Shown here: positions 35,162-44,260 of the stretch, piece after piece
How the letters are laid out: each line of letters opens with the position of its first letter
Position numbering within the stretch: the first letter of the stretch is position 1
Assembly (NCBI RefSeq): GCF_009882975.1
Contig: NZ_WTUX01000019.1
Span: forward strand, 68,645-132,644
Length of the DNA stretch: 64,000 nt
Source of the DNA: Maritimibacter harenae
GTDB taxonomy: Bacteria; Pseudomonadota; Alphaproteobacteria; Rhodobacterales; Rhodobacteraceae
Reading direction: 5' to 3'
The notes under the pieces: generated by a model
Told to the model about the DNA's origin: nothing
Database searches by the model: none
The model's input: only the letters and a program-made list of their open reading frames with translations
Translations under genes and position numbers: made by a program

Positions 35162-36712
35162 ATGAAAACCGAACGGATCGTCATCGTCGGCGCCGGCATG
35201 GGCGCGCTCTATGCCGCGCTGACGCTGGCGCCCCGGCCGGTTCTGATGATCTCGCCCGAAACGCTTGGTGAAGGGGCGTCCTCGACCTGGGCGCAGGGCG
35301 GCGTGGCCGCCGCGATGGCCGAGAGCGACAGCCCCGAGGCGCATGCCCGTGACACGGTGACGGCCGGGGCCGGGACCGTCGACAGCGACGTGGCCAGCAT
35401 GGTCACCCGCGACGCGGCCGCCTTCATCCTCGATCTCACCGACTTGGGCACCCCCTTCGACCGTGACGCCGCGGGCCAGTACGTGATGAGCCGCGAGGCC
35501 GCTCATTCCGCTGCGCGCGTGGTGCGGGTGAAGGGCGACCAGGCCGGGCGCCAGATCATGGAAACCCTGATCGCCAAGGTTCGCGCGACGCCGTCCGTGC
35601 AGGTCATCGAGGGGGCGCTGGCCACCGGGCTCACCACCGACGGAGACCGCGTCACCGGCGTCTGGGTACGCCGGGCCGAGCCGTCCTCGGACAAGGTCCT
35701 GATCGAAACGCCCGCCGTGCTGCTTGCCGGCGGTGGATCTGGCGGGCTCTATGCCCACACCACCAACCCGCCGCGCATCCGCGGCCAGGTGATCGGCTTC
35801 GCTGCCCGCGCGGGCGCCGTCATCGCCGATCCCGAGTTCGTCCAGTTCCACCCCACCGCCATCGACATGGGCGAGGATCCCATGCCGCTCGCCACCGAGG
35901 CGTTGCGGGGCGAGGGGGCGATCCTGATCAACCGGCAGGGCGAGCGGTTCATGACCGGCGTGCACAAGGATGCCGAGCTTGCCCCCCGCGATATAGTCGC
36001 GCGCGAGATCTTCTCGCAGACGCAAGCCGGCAATCGCCCGATGCTCGACACCCGCGCGGCGCTGGGCGAGGAGGTGCTGACGCGCTTCCCGGCGGTGGCC
36101 GAAGCCTGCGCGCGGGCCGGGCTGAACCCGGTGGAACAGCCGATCCCGGTGGCCGTCGCCGCGCATTACCACATGGGCGGGGTCGACACCGATGAGCATG
36201 GCCGTTCGTCCCTGTCGCGCCTGTGGGTCTGCGGCGAAGCGTCCTCGACGGGTCTGCACGGCGCGAACCGCCTGGCGTCGAACGGACTTCTTGAAGCGCT
36301 GGTCTATGCCCGCAAGGCCGCCGAGGATATCGCGACCTCGCTGCCCGACGCTCCAGCGCAGGAGGAAGTCCGGTTCGACTGGATCGACGGCGGCGAGATG
36401 GTGGACGAGGCGCTCGTGAGCGAGCTTCGCGAAACCATGAACGCCCATGTCGCCGTGCGCCGCAACGCGGCCGGGCTGAAGACCGCCCTGGCCGATATCG
36501 CCCGGATCGAGGCGGCGGCGGACACCGAAACGATGCGCAACATGACGGCGACGGCGACCCTGATCGCGGCGGCCGCGCTTGAGCGCGAGGAAAGCCGGGG
36601 CGGGCATTTCCGCGACGACTTCCCGGAACCCGTGCCGGCGCTCGCCCACCGCACCAAGATCACGCTCGAGGCCGCGATGGCCACCCGCGACGCCGCGAAG
36701 GAGACCGCATGA
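35162..36712 (+). CDS. nadB: L-aspartate oxidase
   Basis: A 516-residue flavoprotein of the succinate dehydrogenase/fumarate reductase family that oxidises L-aspartate to iminoaspartate, the substrate of NadA. The Rossmann motif is VGAGMGALYAAL (residues 8-19). Other family motifs are SSTWAQGGVAAAM, FVQFHPTAI and the C-terminal GANRLASNGLLEALV. The gene lies 6 nt after nadA and overlaps nadC by 4 nt. Length and motifs are normal. Confidence 0.93.
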   Translation: MKTERIVIVGAGMGALYAALTLAPRPVLMISPETLGEGASSTWAQGGVAAAMAESDSPEAHARDTVTAGAGTVDSDVASMVTRDAAAFILDLTDLGTPFDRDAAGQYVMSREAAHSAARVVRVKGDQAGRQIMETLIAKVRATPSVQVIEGALATGLTTDGDRVTGVWVRRAEPSSDKVLIETPAVLLAGGGSGGLYAHTTNPPRIRGQVIGFAARAGAVIADPEFVQFHPTAIDMGEDPMPLATEALRGEGAILINRQGERFMTGVHKDAELAPRDIVAREIFSQTQAGNRPMLDTRAALGEEVLTRFPAVAEACARAGLNPVEQPIPVAVAAHYHMGGVDTDEHGRSSLSRLWVCGEASSTGLHGANRLASNGLLEALVYARKAAEDIATSLPDAPAQEEVRFDWIDGGEMVDEALVSELRETMNAHVAVRRNAAGLKTALADIARIEAAADTETMRNMTATATLIAAAALEREESRGGHFRDDFPEPVPALAHRTKITLEAAMATRDAAKETA

Positions 36713-37557
36713 CCTACGCCTCGCTCCCCGACATCGTGCTGGAGCCGATCATCCGCAACGCGCTGATGGAGGACCTTGGCACCTACGGCGACGTGACCAC
36801 CCGTGCCGTGATCCCGCCCGCGACCACCTATGACGCCGCGATCAACGCGCGCGAGCCGGGGGTCGTCTCGGGCCTGCAGGTCGCGCGCATCGCTTTCGGG
36901 CTGGTCGACCCCGCGCTCGAGATCGAGGCGCTGGCCGAGGATGGCGCGACCGTCCGCCCCGGCGACACGCTGATGCGGATCCGGGGCAAGGCGGCCTCGA
37001 TCCTGTCGGGCGAACGGGTCGCGCTGAATTTCGCCGGGCGCCTGTCCGGCATCGCCACGATGACCGCCGCCTTCGTGAAGGAAACCGAAGGCACCGACAC
37101 CCGGATCACCTGCACCCGCAAGACGACGCCGGGGCTCAGGGTGGTCGAGAAGCTCGCGGTGTTGCACGGGGGTGGGTTCAACCACCGCTATTCGCTGTCC
37201 GACGCGATCCTGATCAAGGACAACCACATCGCCGCCGCCGGTGGCATTCGTGCCGTGCTGGAGGCGTCCAGGGCCGTTGCCAGCCACATGATGACAGTCG
37301 AGATCGAGGTCGACACGCTCGACCAGCTCGCCGAGGTGCTCGAGATCGGCGGAGCGAACGCCGTGCTGCTCGACAACATGGACACGCCAACGCTGGCAGA
37401 GGCGGTGAAGCTCACCGCCGGACGCGTCCCGCTGGAGGCGTCAGGGAACATGCGGCTCGACCGGATCGCGGAAGTGGCCGCCACGGGTGTCGACTACATC
37501 TCGTCCGGTGCGCTGACGCATTCCGTGCGCACGCTGGACCTCGGCCTCGATTTCTGA
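36709..37557 (+). CDS. nadC: Nicotinate-nucleotide pyrophosphorylase (carboxylating)
   Basis: A 282-residue quinolinate phosphoribosyltransferase that makes nicotinate mononucleotide from quinolinate and PRPP. Typical features are GDVTTRAV near the N-terminus, the TRKTTPGLR substrate-binding motif (about 133-141), HRYSLSDAILIKDNH and the EASGNM phosphate-binding segment near the C-terminus. It overlaps nadB by an ATGA junction and ends the nad operon. About 117 nt separate it from tamA. Confidence 0.93.
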   Translation: MTYASLPDIVLEPIIRNALMEDLGTYGDVTTRAVIPPATTYDAAINAREPGVVSGLQVARIAFGLVDPALEIEALAEDGATVRPGDTLMRIRGKAASILSGERVALNFAGRLSGIATMTAAFVKETEGTDTRITCTRKTTPGLRVVEKLAVLHGGGFNHRYSLSDAILIKDNHIAAAGGIRAVLEASRAVASHMMTVEIEVDTLDQLAEVLEIGGANAVLLDNMDTPTLAEAVKLTAGRVPLEASGNMRLDRIAEVAATGVDYISSGALTHSVRTLDLGLDF

Positions 37558-37674
37558 GGTCGGCGGGAACCCGATCAGACCATCACGAGTTCGTATCCGG
37601 GACTGGCCCAGCCGGCGGCAAGCGGCTACGCTTCCTTGAACGAGCACGACGCGAACCTGGGGGATCGCGACCAT

Positions 37675-39489
37675 ATGGGCCTGTCATTATCGCTGTTTCG
37701 GTTACTGCCCTTCGCCGTTGCCCTTTCAACGGCCCTGGCGGCACCGGCCAAAGCCTTTGAAAACATTGATTTCAACGTGCGCGGTGACGACGGCGCGCTT
37801 GAGGAGAAGCTGCGCAACGCGTCGCTTCTGCTTGCCACGGGCGAGAACGATGTCACGGACCCCCGTGACCTCGTCGCGACATCGCTTGCGGAATACGAAC
37901 GTCTCCTCGACACGCTCTACGCCGATGGGCGCTATGGCGCGGTGATCCGCATCCGTATCGACGGCCGGGAAGCCGCGTCGATCCAGAGCTTCGCGGTGCC
38001 CGACCGGGTCGGGCGGATCACCGTGGACGTGCGACCGGGCCGCCGGTTCCACTTCGGCCGGGCCGAGATCGCGCCGCTGGCGCCCGGCACGCGCCAGATC
38101 GACGCGTTCCGCACCGGCGAACCGGCCTATTCCACGGCCGTGCAGGACGCGGTCGACACGGCCATCGACGATTGGCGCAGCGCCGGGCGTGCGAAGGCCG
38201 CGGTGCGCGACCAGGATCTCACGGCGAACCACGCGAACCGCCTGCTCAACGCACGCATCTGGCTCGACCCCGGCCCGCTCGTGCGGTTCGGCAAGCTGCG
38301 CCAGACGAAGCGCTCCTACGTGCGGGCCGAGGCGATCCGGCGGATCGCAGGGCTTCCCACGGGCGAGGTCTTCTCGCCCGAAGAACTGGAGGCGGCCGCC
38401 GAGCGGCTGCGCCGCACCGGCGCCTTCGCCTCGGTCGTCATGCGCGAGGCCGAGACGCTGGGCCCGAACAACGAGATGGACGTGGCACTGACCGTCGCCG
38501 ACATGAAGCCGCGGCGCTATGGTTTCGGGGCCGAGATCTCGTCGCTCGACGGGCTTGGGCTGACCGCGTTCTGGCTGCACCGCAACCTCTTCGGCGGGGC
38601 CGAGCGGTTCCGCATCGACGGCGCGGTCGCCGGGATCACGCCGAGCCTTGCCAATCTCGATGTCGAGATCGACGCGCGGCTCGATATCCCCGCGGCCTTC
38701 GGGACCGACACGGACGCTTTCGTGATGGCCGAGGCGCAGATGCTGCGTGAACCGGCCTACACCGCCTGGGCCGGCGAGGCGGGAGCGGGGGTGCACCGCT
38801 ACTTCTCCGACACGCTCGAGGGCGAGATCGGCCTGGGCTATTCCTTCTCGCGCGTCACCGACAGCCAGGGCACGCGCAACTTCAACCTTGTGAAGGTCCC
38901 GGCCATGATCACCTGGGACCGGCGCGACGATCCGCTGCGCCCGACGCGGGGCTTCTTCCTGCGTGCCGATGTGGAGCCGTTCTACGAATTCGCGAACGGG
39001 CCCGGCGTCTGGGGCATGCTTGATGCCCGCGTCTATCGCGGCTTCGGCGAGGACGACCGGTTCGTGATTGCCGCGCGCGGGCAGGTGGGCACCGTCGTCG
39101 GCCCCACGCCCGCCCAGACCCAGCCGGACTACCTGTTCTACTCCGGCGGTGGCGGCACCGTGCGCGGCCAGCCCTACCAGTCGCTCAACTTCCCGTCGGG
39201 CGGCGGCGTGATCGGCGGGCAGGCGTTCATCGGTGGGCAATTCGAACTGCGCTACAAGGCGACCGACACGATCGGCGTTGTGGGCTTCTTCGACGTGGGC
39301 TACCTCGGATCGACCGGCTTCTTCGGCGGCACGACCGCGCTTCATTCCGGCGCGGGCATCGGCCTGCGCTATGACACCGGGCTCGGGCCCATCCGGCTCG
39401 ACGTGGCCTACCCGGTCACCGGCGGCTCGCCGTCGCCCAACCCGCTGCGCAATGTTCAGCTCTACATCGGCATCGGGCATTCCTTCTGA
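37675..39489 (+). CDS. tamA: Outer-membrane assembly protein TamA (BamA/Omp85 family)
   Basis: A 604-residue Omp85-family protein. The N-terminus MGLSLSLFRLLPFAVALSTA is a signal peptide cleaved near APAKA. Three POTRA domains (about 25-260) precede a C-terminal 16-strand barrel; the last residues YIGIGHSF form a beta-signal ending in Phe. With TamB, encoded immediately downstream in an overlapping frame (ATG shares bases with the TGA stop), it forms the translocation and assembly module linking both membranes. ATG 37675 was preferred over an in-frame TTG at 37636 because it begins the signal peptide. Confidence 0.9.
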   Translation: MGLSLSLFRLLPFAVALSTALAAPAKAFENIDFNVRGDDGALEEKLRNASLLLATGENDVTDPRDLVATSLAEYERLLDTLYADGRYGAVIRIRIDGREAASIQSFAVPDRVGRITVDVRPGRRFHFGRAEIAPLAPGTRQIDAFRTGEPAYSTAVQDAVDTAIDDWRSAGRAKAAVRDQDLTANHANRLLNARIWLDPGPLVRFGKLRQTKRSYVRAEAIRRIAGLPTGEVFSPEELEAAAERLRRTGAFASVVMREAETLGPNNEMDVALTVADMKPRRYGFGAEISSLDGLGLTAFWLHRNLFGGAERFRIDGAVAGITPSLANLDVEIDARLDIPAAFGTDTDAFVMAEAQMLREPAYTAWAGEAGAGVHRYFSDTLEGEIGLGYSFSRVTDSQGTRNFNLVKVPAMITWDRRDDPLRPTRGFFLRADVEPFYEFANGPGVWGMLDARVYRGFGEDDRFVIAARGQVGTVVGPTPAQTQPDYLFYSGGGGTVRGQPYQSLNFPSGGGVIGGQAFIGGQFELRYKATDTIGVVGFFDVGYLGSTGFFGGTTALHSGAGIGLRYDTGLGPIRLDVAYPVTGGSPSPNPLRNVQLYIGIGHSF

Positions 39490-42400
39490 TGAAACGTATC
39501 GCCGCTCTTTTCTTCAGCCTCGCTGTCCTCGCGACCCCGGCGGCCGCACAGGAACAGGAAGAGGACGACAAGACCTTCCTCGAGAACTTCCTCGAAGAGA
39601 ACCTGTCGAGCGAAGGGATGGACGTGACGGTGAATGGCTTCACCGGCGCGCTCTCCAGCGAGGCGCAGATGCGCGAGCTGACCTTTTCCGACGACGAAGG
39701 GGTCTGGCTCAGGCTCGAAGGCCTGACACTGTCCTGGGATCGCTCGGCCCTCCTGCAACGGCGCGTGGAGATACGCACGCTCGCGGCCGAGGAGATCGAG
39801 TTGTCGCGACTGCCGGGTGGAGAGGGTGGCGGCCCGTCGCCGGAAGCCTCGGACTTCACGCTGCCGGAACTGCCGGTGGCGATCGACATCGACCGGCTGG
39901 AAACCCCGAACCTGATCCTGGGGGCCGACGTGCTGGGCGAACGCATCACCATGCAGCTCGAAGGGGCCGGGAACCTCGAAGGGGGTGAAGGCACCGCTAA
40001 CCTTTCGCTTGAACGGACCGACGGGCAGCGGGGCGAGCTGAAGCTCGAAGGCTCCTATTCCAACGAAACCCGCGTGCTCGCGCTCGACCTGTCGCTGATC
40101 GAGGGGCCGGGCGGCATCGCGGCGACGCTCGCCGACCTGCCGGGCGAGCCCGCGATCAACCTGTCCGTGGTGGGCGAGGATAAGCTGGACGACTATACTG
40201 CCGACATCATGCTCTCCACCGACGGGGAGACCCGGCTTGCGGGACAGGTGCAGGTGACGGCGGAGCAGGTCGAACAGGGCGGCGAGACGCGCAGTCAGAC
40301 GGGGCTGGAGGTGAACCTGTCGGGTGACCTGCGGCCGCTCTTCGAAGAGGAATACCGCCCGTTCTTCGGTGGCGAATCCGTGCTGCACGCCACCGGGCGC
40401 CGGTTCGCCAACGGCAGCACCCGCATCTCCAACCTGTTCCTGCGCACGGACGCGCTGGAGCTGTCCGGCGATGCAACGATCAACGCCCGGGGCTGGCCGG
40501 AGCGCGCCCATATCGAGGGGCGTATCGCTTCGCAGTCCGGCACGCCGGTCACGTTGCCCATCGCCGGCCCGCCCGCCCAGATCGACTCTGCCGATCTTCT
40601 GTTCGACTACGATCGCCTGCGCGGGCAGGGGTGGCGCGCCGAGCTCGAGGTCGACGGGTTCACCCGCGACGGCGCGGCATTGGACGCGCTGACCGCGACC
40701 GGGTCCGGCCAGCTGGAGCCCGGCGGTGGCGACAGGACACCGAGCGTGACCGGTGACGTGGAACTCGCCGCCGACGGCATCGATCCCGGCGACCCCGCGC
40801 TCGCGGAGGCGATCGGCGAGCGGCTGGACGGCACGCTCAGCTTCACGAAGCTCGAAGGCGGCCCGTTCCGGTTCACCGACCTTGCCCTGCGCGGCGAGGA
40901 TTATGGGCTGACGGGCGATCTCACGCTAAGCACGGACGTGGAGAAACTCGACCTCATCGCCGGGCTGGACCTTGGGCTCGATGCCGAGCGGCTGTCGCGG
41001 TTCGCTGCGCTGACCGGGCAGGACCTGACCGGCGCCGCGCGGCTCGACATTCAAGGCGAGGTGGCGGTGCCCGGCGGCCCCTTCGATCTCGAGATCGAGG
41101 GACGGACCAGCGACCTCGCCATCGGGATCGAACGGGTCGATGCCCTGCTGGCCGGTGAAAGCCGCCTGTCGATCCTCGCCGACCGCAACGAGGCGCGCAC
41201 CCAGATCAGCCGTTTCTCCGTCGCGGGGCCGGGCATCGCGGCCACGGCCAGTGGCGAGTTGCGCTCGGACGGCAGCCGGCTGGCCGCGCAGATCGACATC
41301 CCCGACGCAAGCCGGCTCGACCCGCGGCTCGAGGGCGGGATTGCGATCCTGGGCGACGCGGTACAGGTCGACGGCGCCTGGACGGTCGAGGCGAAAGCGA
41401 ACGGGCCCGGCGGGCTGTCCGCCGACGTCTCCGGCACCGGGCGGCTGACCGATGCCGGGCTTGGACCGGTCACCGCGCAGGTGGTCGCGCAGATCGACAA
41501 CCTGGCGCCGTATTCGGGGCTTGCCGGTCGCGACCTGGCCGGTGCGCTGGAAGTCGCGCTGCGCGCCGACGGCAACTTCGAGACCGGGGCCTTTTCCGCC
41601 TCGGGAACCGGACGCGGGCAGGACCTGGCCTTCAGCGCCGGCGAAGCCGACCAACTGTTCGCAGGCGCCAGCGAGATGGATTTCAACCTGCGGCGTGACG
41701 AGAGAGGGACGCTCTTCATCGAAGCCTTCGACCTGTCCACGCCGCTCCTGCGCGTCGATGCCGAGGGCAGTTCGGAAGGATCGGAGAGCCGCGTCACCTT
41801 CAACGCCCGCCTCGCGGATACCGGCATCTTCGTGCCGGAGCTGTCGGGGCCTTTTACGGCACGCGGTGACGCGGTGCTGACGGGCGACGCCTACCGCGTC
41901 GATGTCTCGGGACAGGGGCCCGGCGGGGTCACGGTGAACGCCGCCGGCACCGTCGCGGGCAACGGCGAGCGCGCCGACCTGTCGATCGATGGCAGCGTGC
42001 CGCTGACGCTTGCCAACGCCTTCACCGGTGCCAACCAGCTTGACGGGATCGCGGATTTCGACCTGAACCTCAACGGCCCGCTTGCGTTGGAGTCACTGTC
42101 AGGACGCGTCTCGTCCGCAAACGCTCGGATCTCCATCCCCGCCTTGCGCATCGCGCTGGACCCGATCCAGGCCAACATCCGGCTCGGCAACGGACGCGCG
42201 CGGGTCGAGGCGGCGGCGAACGTGTCCTCGGGTGGGCGGATCGAAGTGGCCGGGCCCATCACCCTGGCCCAACCTTATGATGCCGATCTCACCGTGCGGA
42301 TGCAGAACGTGGGCCTCACCGACCCCGCGCTCTACGACACGCAGGTCAGCGGGCAGCTTACGGTCATCGGGCCGCTCACCGGCGGTGCACGTATCGCGGG

Positions 42401-43259
42401 CCGTGTCGAGGCCGGGGCGGTGGAGATCCGCATCCCCTCGTCCGGATTCGGCGTGGCCGGCGGGCTCGAGGGGCTGACCCATGTGAACGAGCCGGCCGCC
42501 GTACGCGCCACCCGTGCCCGCGCGGGCAAGACGGGCGAGGCGAGCGCGGGGGGCGGTGGGCCCGCCTATCCGCTCGACATCGTGGTCAGCGCGCCCAACC
42601 AGGTGTTCATCCGGGGGCGTGGGCTGGACGCCGAGCTCGGCGGACAACTCCGGCTGACCGGCACGACCGCCGACATTCGTCCGCAGGGGGGCTTTTCGCT
42701 GATCCGGGGGCGCCTGTCGCTTCTGGGCAACCGGATCGAGCTGACCCAAGCGCGCGCGACGCTCGAGGGCAGCTTCGACCCCTACATCGCGGTGACCGCC
42801 CAGACCACGGTGGACGAGACCGCGATCCAGATCCGCATACAGGGGCAGGCGACGGAACCCGACATCACCTTCACCTCCTCTCCCGACCTGCCGGAAGATG
42901 AAATCCTCGCGCGCCTCGTGTTCGGACGATCGCTGTCGGAAATCTCGCCCCTCCAGGCGCTGCGCATGGCCAACGGGGTGGCGACGCTCACCGGGGGCTC
43001 CGGCGGGGGCGTGATCGGCAACCTGCGCGACGGCTTCGGTCTGGCCGACCTCGATGTCGGCACCAACGACAGCGGGGCCATCGCGGTGCGCGCAGGGACC
43101 TATATCTCGGAGAACGTCTATACCGGGGTCGAGGTCGGTGCGGACGGTGAGGCCGAGGTGAACATCAACCTCGATCTCACCAAGAACCTCACGGCCCGCG
43201 GCAGCGTGTCCACGGATGGCGACACGTCGCTGGGCATCTATTTCGAGCGGGATTACTGA
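39489..43259 (+). CDS. tamB: Translocation and assembly module protein TamB
   Basis: A 1256-residue AsmA/VPS13-like bridge protein. It has an N-terminal signal-anchor (MKRIAALFFSLAVLATPAAA) and a long series of beta-repeats. The C-terminal TamB (DUF490) domain includes GFSLIRGRLSLLGNRIELTQ, SSPDLPEDEILARLVFGRSL and a terminal YFERDY strand. It spans the periplasm and works with TamA in outer-membrane protein insertion and phospholipid transport. Its start overlaps the tamA stop. The size is in the usual range for the family. Confidence 0.92.
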   Translation: MKRIAALFFSLAVLATPAAAQEQEEDDKTFLENFLEENLSSEGMDVTVNGFTGALSSEAQMRELTFSDDEGVWLRLEGLTLSWDRSALLQRRVEIRTLAAEEIELSRLPGGEGGGPSPEASDFTLPELPVAIDIDRLETPNLILGADVLGERITMQLEGAGNLEGGEGTANLSLERTDGQRGELKLEGSYSNETRVLALDLSLIEGPGGIAATLADLPGEPAINLSVVGEDKLDDYTADIMLSTDGETRLAGQVQVTAEQVEQGGETRSQTGLEVNLSGDLRPLFEEEYRPFFGGESVLHATGRRFANGSTRISNLFLRTDALELSGDATINARGWPERAHIEGRIASQSGTPVTLPIAGPPAQIDSADLLFDYDRLRGQGWRAELEVDGFTRDGAALDALTATGSGQLEPGGGDRTPSVTGDVELAADGIDPGDPALAEAIGERLDGTLSFTKLEGGPFRFTDLALRGEDYGLTGDLTLSTDVEKLDLIAGLDLGLDAERLSRFAALTGQDLTGAARLDIQGEVAVPGGPFDLEIEGRTSDLAIGIERVDALLAGESRLSILADRNEARTQISRFSVAGPGIAATASGELRSDGSRLAAQIDIPDASRLDPRLEGGIAILGDAVQVDGAWTVEAKANGPGGLSADVSGTGRLTDAGLGPVTAQVVAQIDNLAPYSGLAGRDLAGALEVALRADGNFETGAFSASGTGRGQDLAFSAGEADQLFAGASEMDFNLRRDERGTLFIEAFDLSTPLLRVDAEGSSEGSESRVTFNARLADTGIFVPELSGPFTARGDAVLTGDAYRVDVSGQGPGGVTVNAAGTVAGNGERADLSIDGSVPLTLANAFTGANQLDGIADFDLNLNGPLALESLSGRVSSANARISIPALRIALDPIQANIRLGNGRARVEAAANVSSGGRIEVAGPITLAQPYDADLTVRMQNVGLTDPALYDTQVSGQLTVIGPLTGGARIAGRVEAGAVEIRIPSSGFGVAGGLEGLTHVNEPAAVRATRARAGKTGEASAGGGGPAYPLDIVVSAPNQVFIRGRGLDAELGGQLRLTGTTADIRPQGGFSLIRGRLSLLGNRIELTQARATLEGSFDPYIAVTAQTTVDETAIQIRIQGQATEPDITFTSSPDLPEDEILARLVFGRSLSEISPLQALRMANGVATLTGGSGGGVIGNLRDGFGLADLDVGTNDSGAIAVRAGTYISENVYTGVEVGADGEAEVNINLDLTKNLTARGSVSTDGDTSLGIYFERDY

Positions 43260-43382
43260 CCGGGCTTCACCGGGTGACGACCCTCCCGGTACGCGCGGGG
43301 GGGCGCCAGGCGCTGCCAATGGAACGCGTGGAAAACGGATGTTCTGGTCGCGGGCCGGCCCGGTGCGACCTGCGGGCGGTGA

Positions 43383-43997
43383 TCAGCCCACGACCCCGGT
43401 GTCGCGCGCGATCATGGCGGCGTGCGTCCGGTTCTTGGCGTCCAGTTTGCGGATGATCGCGCGCACGTGCATCTTCACCGTGACTTCCTTGATGTCGAAG
43501 TTGTGCGCGATTTCCTTGTTCTGAAGCCCGTCGCAGATCCCTTCGAGAACCTGAAGCTCGCGCTCCGACAGCCGCGCACGGATGGCCCGGGCGGCTTTCT
43601 GCATCCGCTCGTTGATCATGGCGAAAGCCACGCCGCGCTGGATCAGCGACAACATGTCGAGCGCGACCTCGGGGGTGACGTCTTCCGCCACTGTTGCCCG
43701 TGCGCCGTTTGCGTGGCAGCGGCGGATCAGCCCGAGCGGCGCGTCCCTGGGCAGCAGCATGCAGACCGGCGTACCGTCCAGCAGCGCCACTGCGTCGAAC
43801 GCCGCCTGGACGTTCTCGTCCGAGATGTCGTGCAGGTGAAGAAAGACGGCCCCGACATCGTGCGCGTCCCCGGCCACTTTCTTCGCGAGCACGCCGGAAT
43901 CGGGAAAGCATTCCACCGTTACACCGGTTGATAAATCTTCGGTGTTTGAAAAAGCCTCGCAAACAGTCGCCATGTCACTGGCGATTAGTACCCTCAC
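43383..43997 (-). CDS. LuxR-type DNA-binding regulator with degenerate receiver domain
   Basis: A 204-residue protein with a C-terminal GerE/LuxR HTH (about 143-195: LSERELQVLEGICDGLQNKE and VTVKMHVRAIIRKL) and an N-terminal domain with response-regulator layout. Where NarL/FixJ regulators have the phosphoacceptor Asp of a (V/L)LLDL strand, this protein reads VFLHLHD, with His54 in the Asp position, so phosphorylation control is unlikely. GTG 43997 follows AAGGGGAC; the in-frame ATG at 44066 has no ribosome site. No partner kinase is near. The long AT-rich upstream region holds a palindrome at 44094-44108 that may be its own binding site. Confidence 0.82.
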   Translation of the reverse strand: MRVLIASDMATVCEAFSNTEDLSTGVTVECFPDSGVLAKKVAGDAHDVGAVFLHLHDISDENVQAAFDAVALLDGTPVCMLLPRDAPLGLIRRCHANGARATVAEDVTPEVALDMLSLIQRGVAFAMINERMQKAARAIRARLSERELQVLEGICDGLQNKEIAHNFDIKEVTVKMHVRAIIRKLDAKNRTHAAMIARDTGVVG

Positions 43998-44207
43998 GCA
44001 ATGTCCCCTTATAACGCGTCGCCAAATGCCACGACCTGTCCCTCTATAAAGAGCAATTACACACAATGCGGATAGCGACCAGATATCAAAAAGGATAGTT
44101 ATACTATCAAAAATTGATGCAAATCAAATGGTTGGTAAGTGTCCGCTCCCTCATTATCCTTTTTGTTCCGTAAATACGGGGACCCCGGGCAAGGTATGGA
44201 AAAACAG
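43998..44207 (-). promoter_or_regulatory. AT-rich promoter region of the LuxR-type gene
   Basis: About 210 nt of markedly AT-rich non-coding sequence in an otherwise GC-rich area. GATAGT-TAT-ACTATC (44094-44108) is a perfect inverted repeat with a 3-nt spacer, about 100 nt before the GTG start. The composition and the palindrome suggest a strongly regulated promoter. No gene is visible here. Confidence 0.45.
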
Positions 44208-44229
44208 AAGGTAAGGAAAACCTTACCTT
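44208..44229 (-). terminator. Bidirectional terminator after the HupE-like gene
   Basis: AAGGTAAGG (44208-44216) and CCTTACCTT (44221-44229) form a 9-bp stem with a 4-nt loop. On the minus strand it lies 31 nt beyond the HupE-like stop and is followed by CTGTTTTT, as expected for an intrinsic terminator. Confidence 0.7.
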
Positions 44230-44260
44230 TTGCAGAAATACTCCGGCGCAGAGGTGCGTG

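Noticed and set aside
34037-36649. 870-codon minus-strand open frame opposite nadA and nadB
   Set aside because: Antisense artefact of GC-rich codons; nadA and nadB are unmistakable.
37726-39480. 584-codon minus-strand open frame opposite tamA
   Set aside because: The tamA frame has a signal peptide, POTRA and barrel pattern; the reverse frame does not resemble a protein family.
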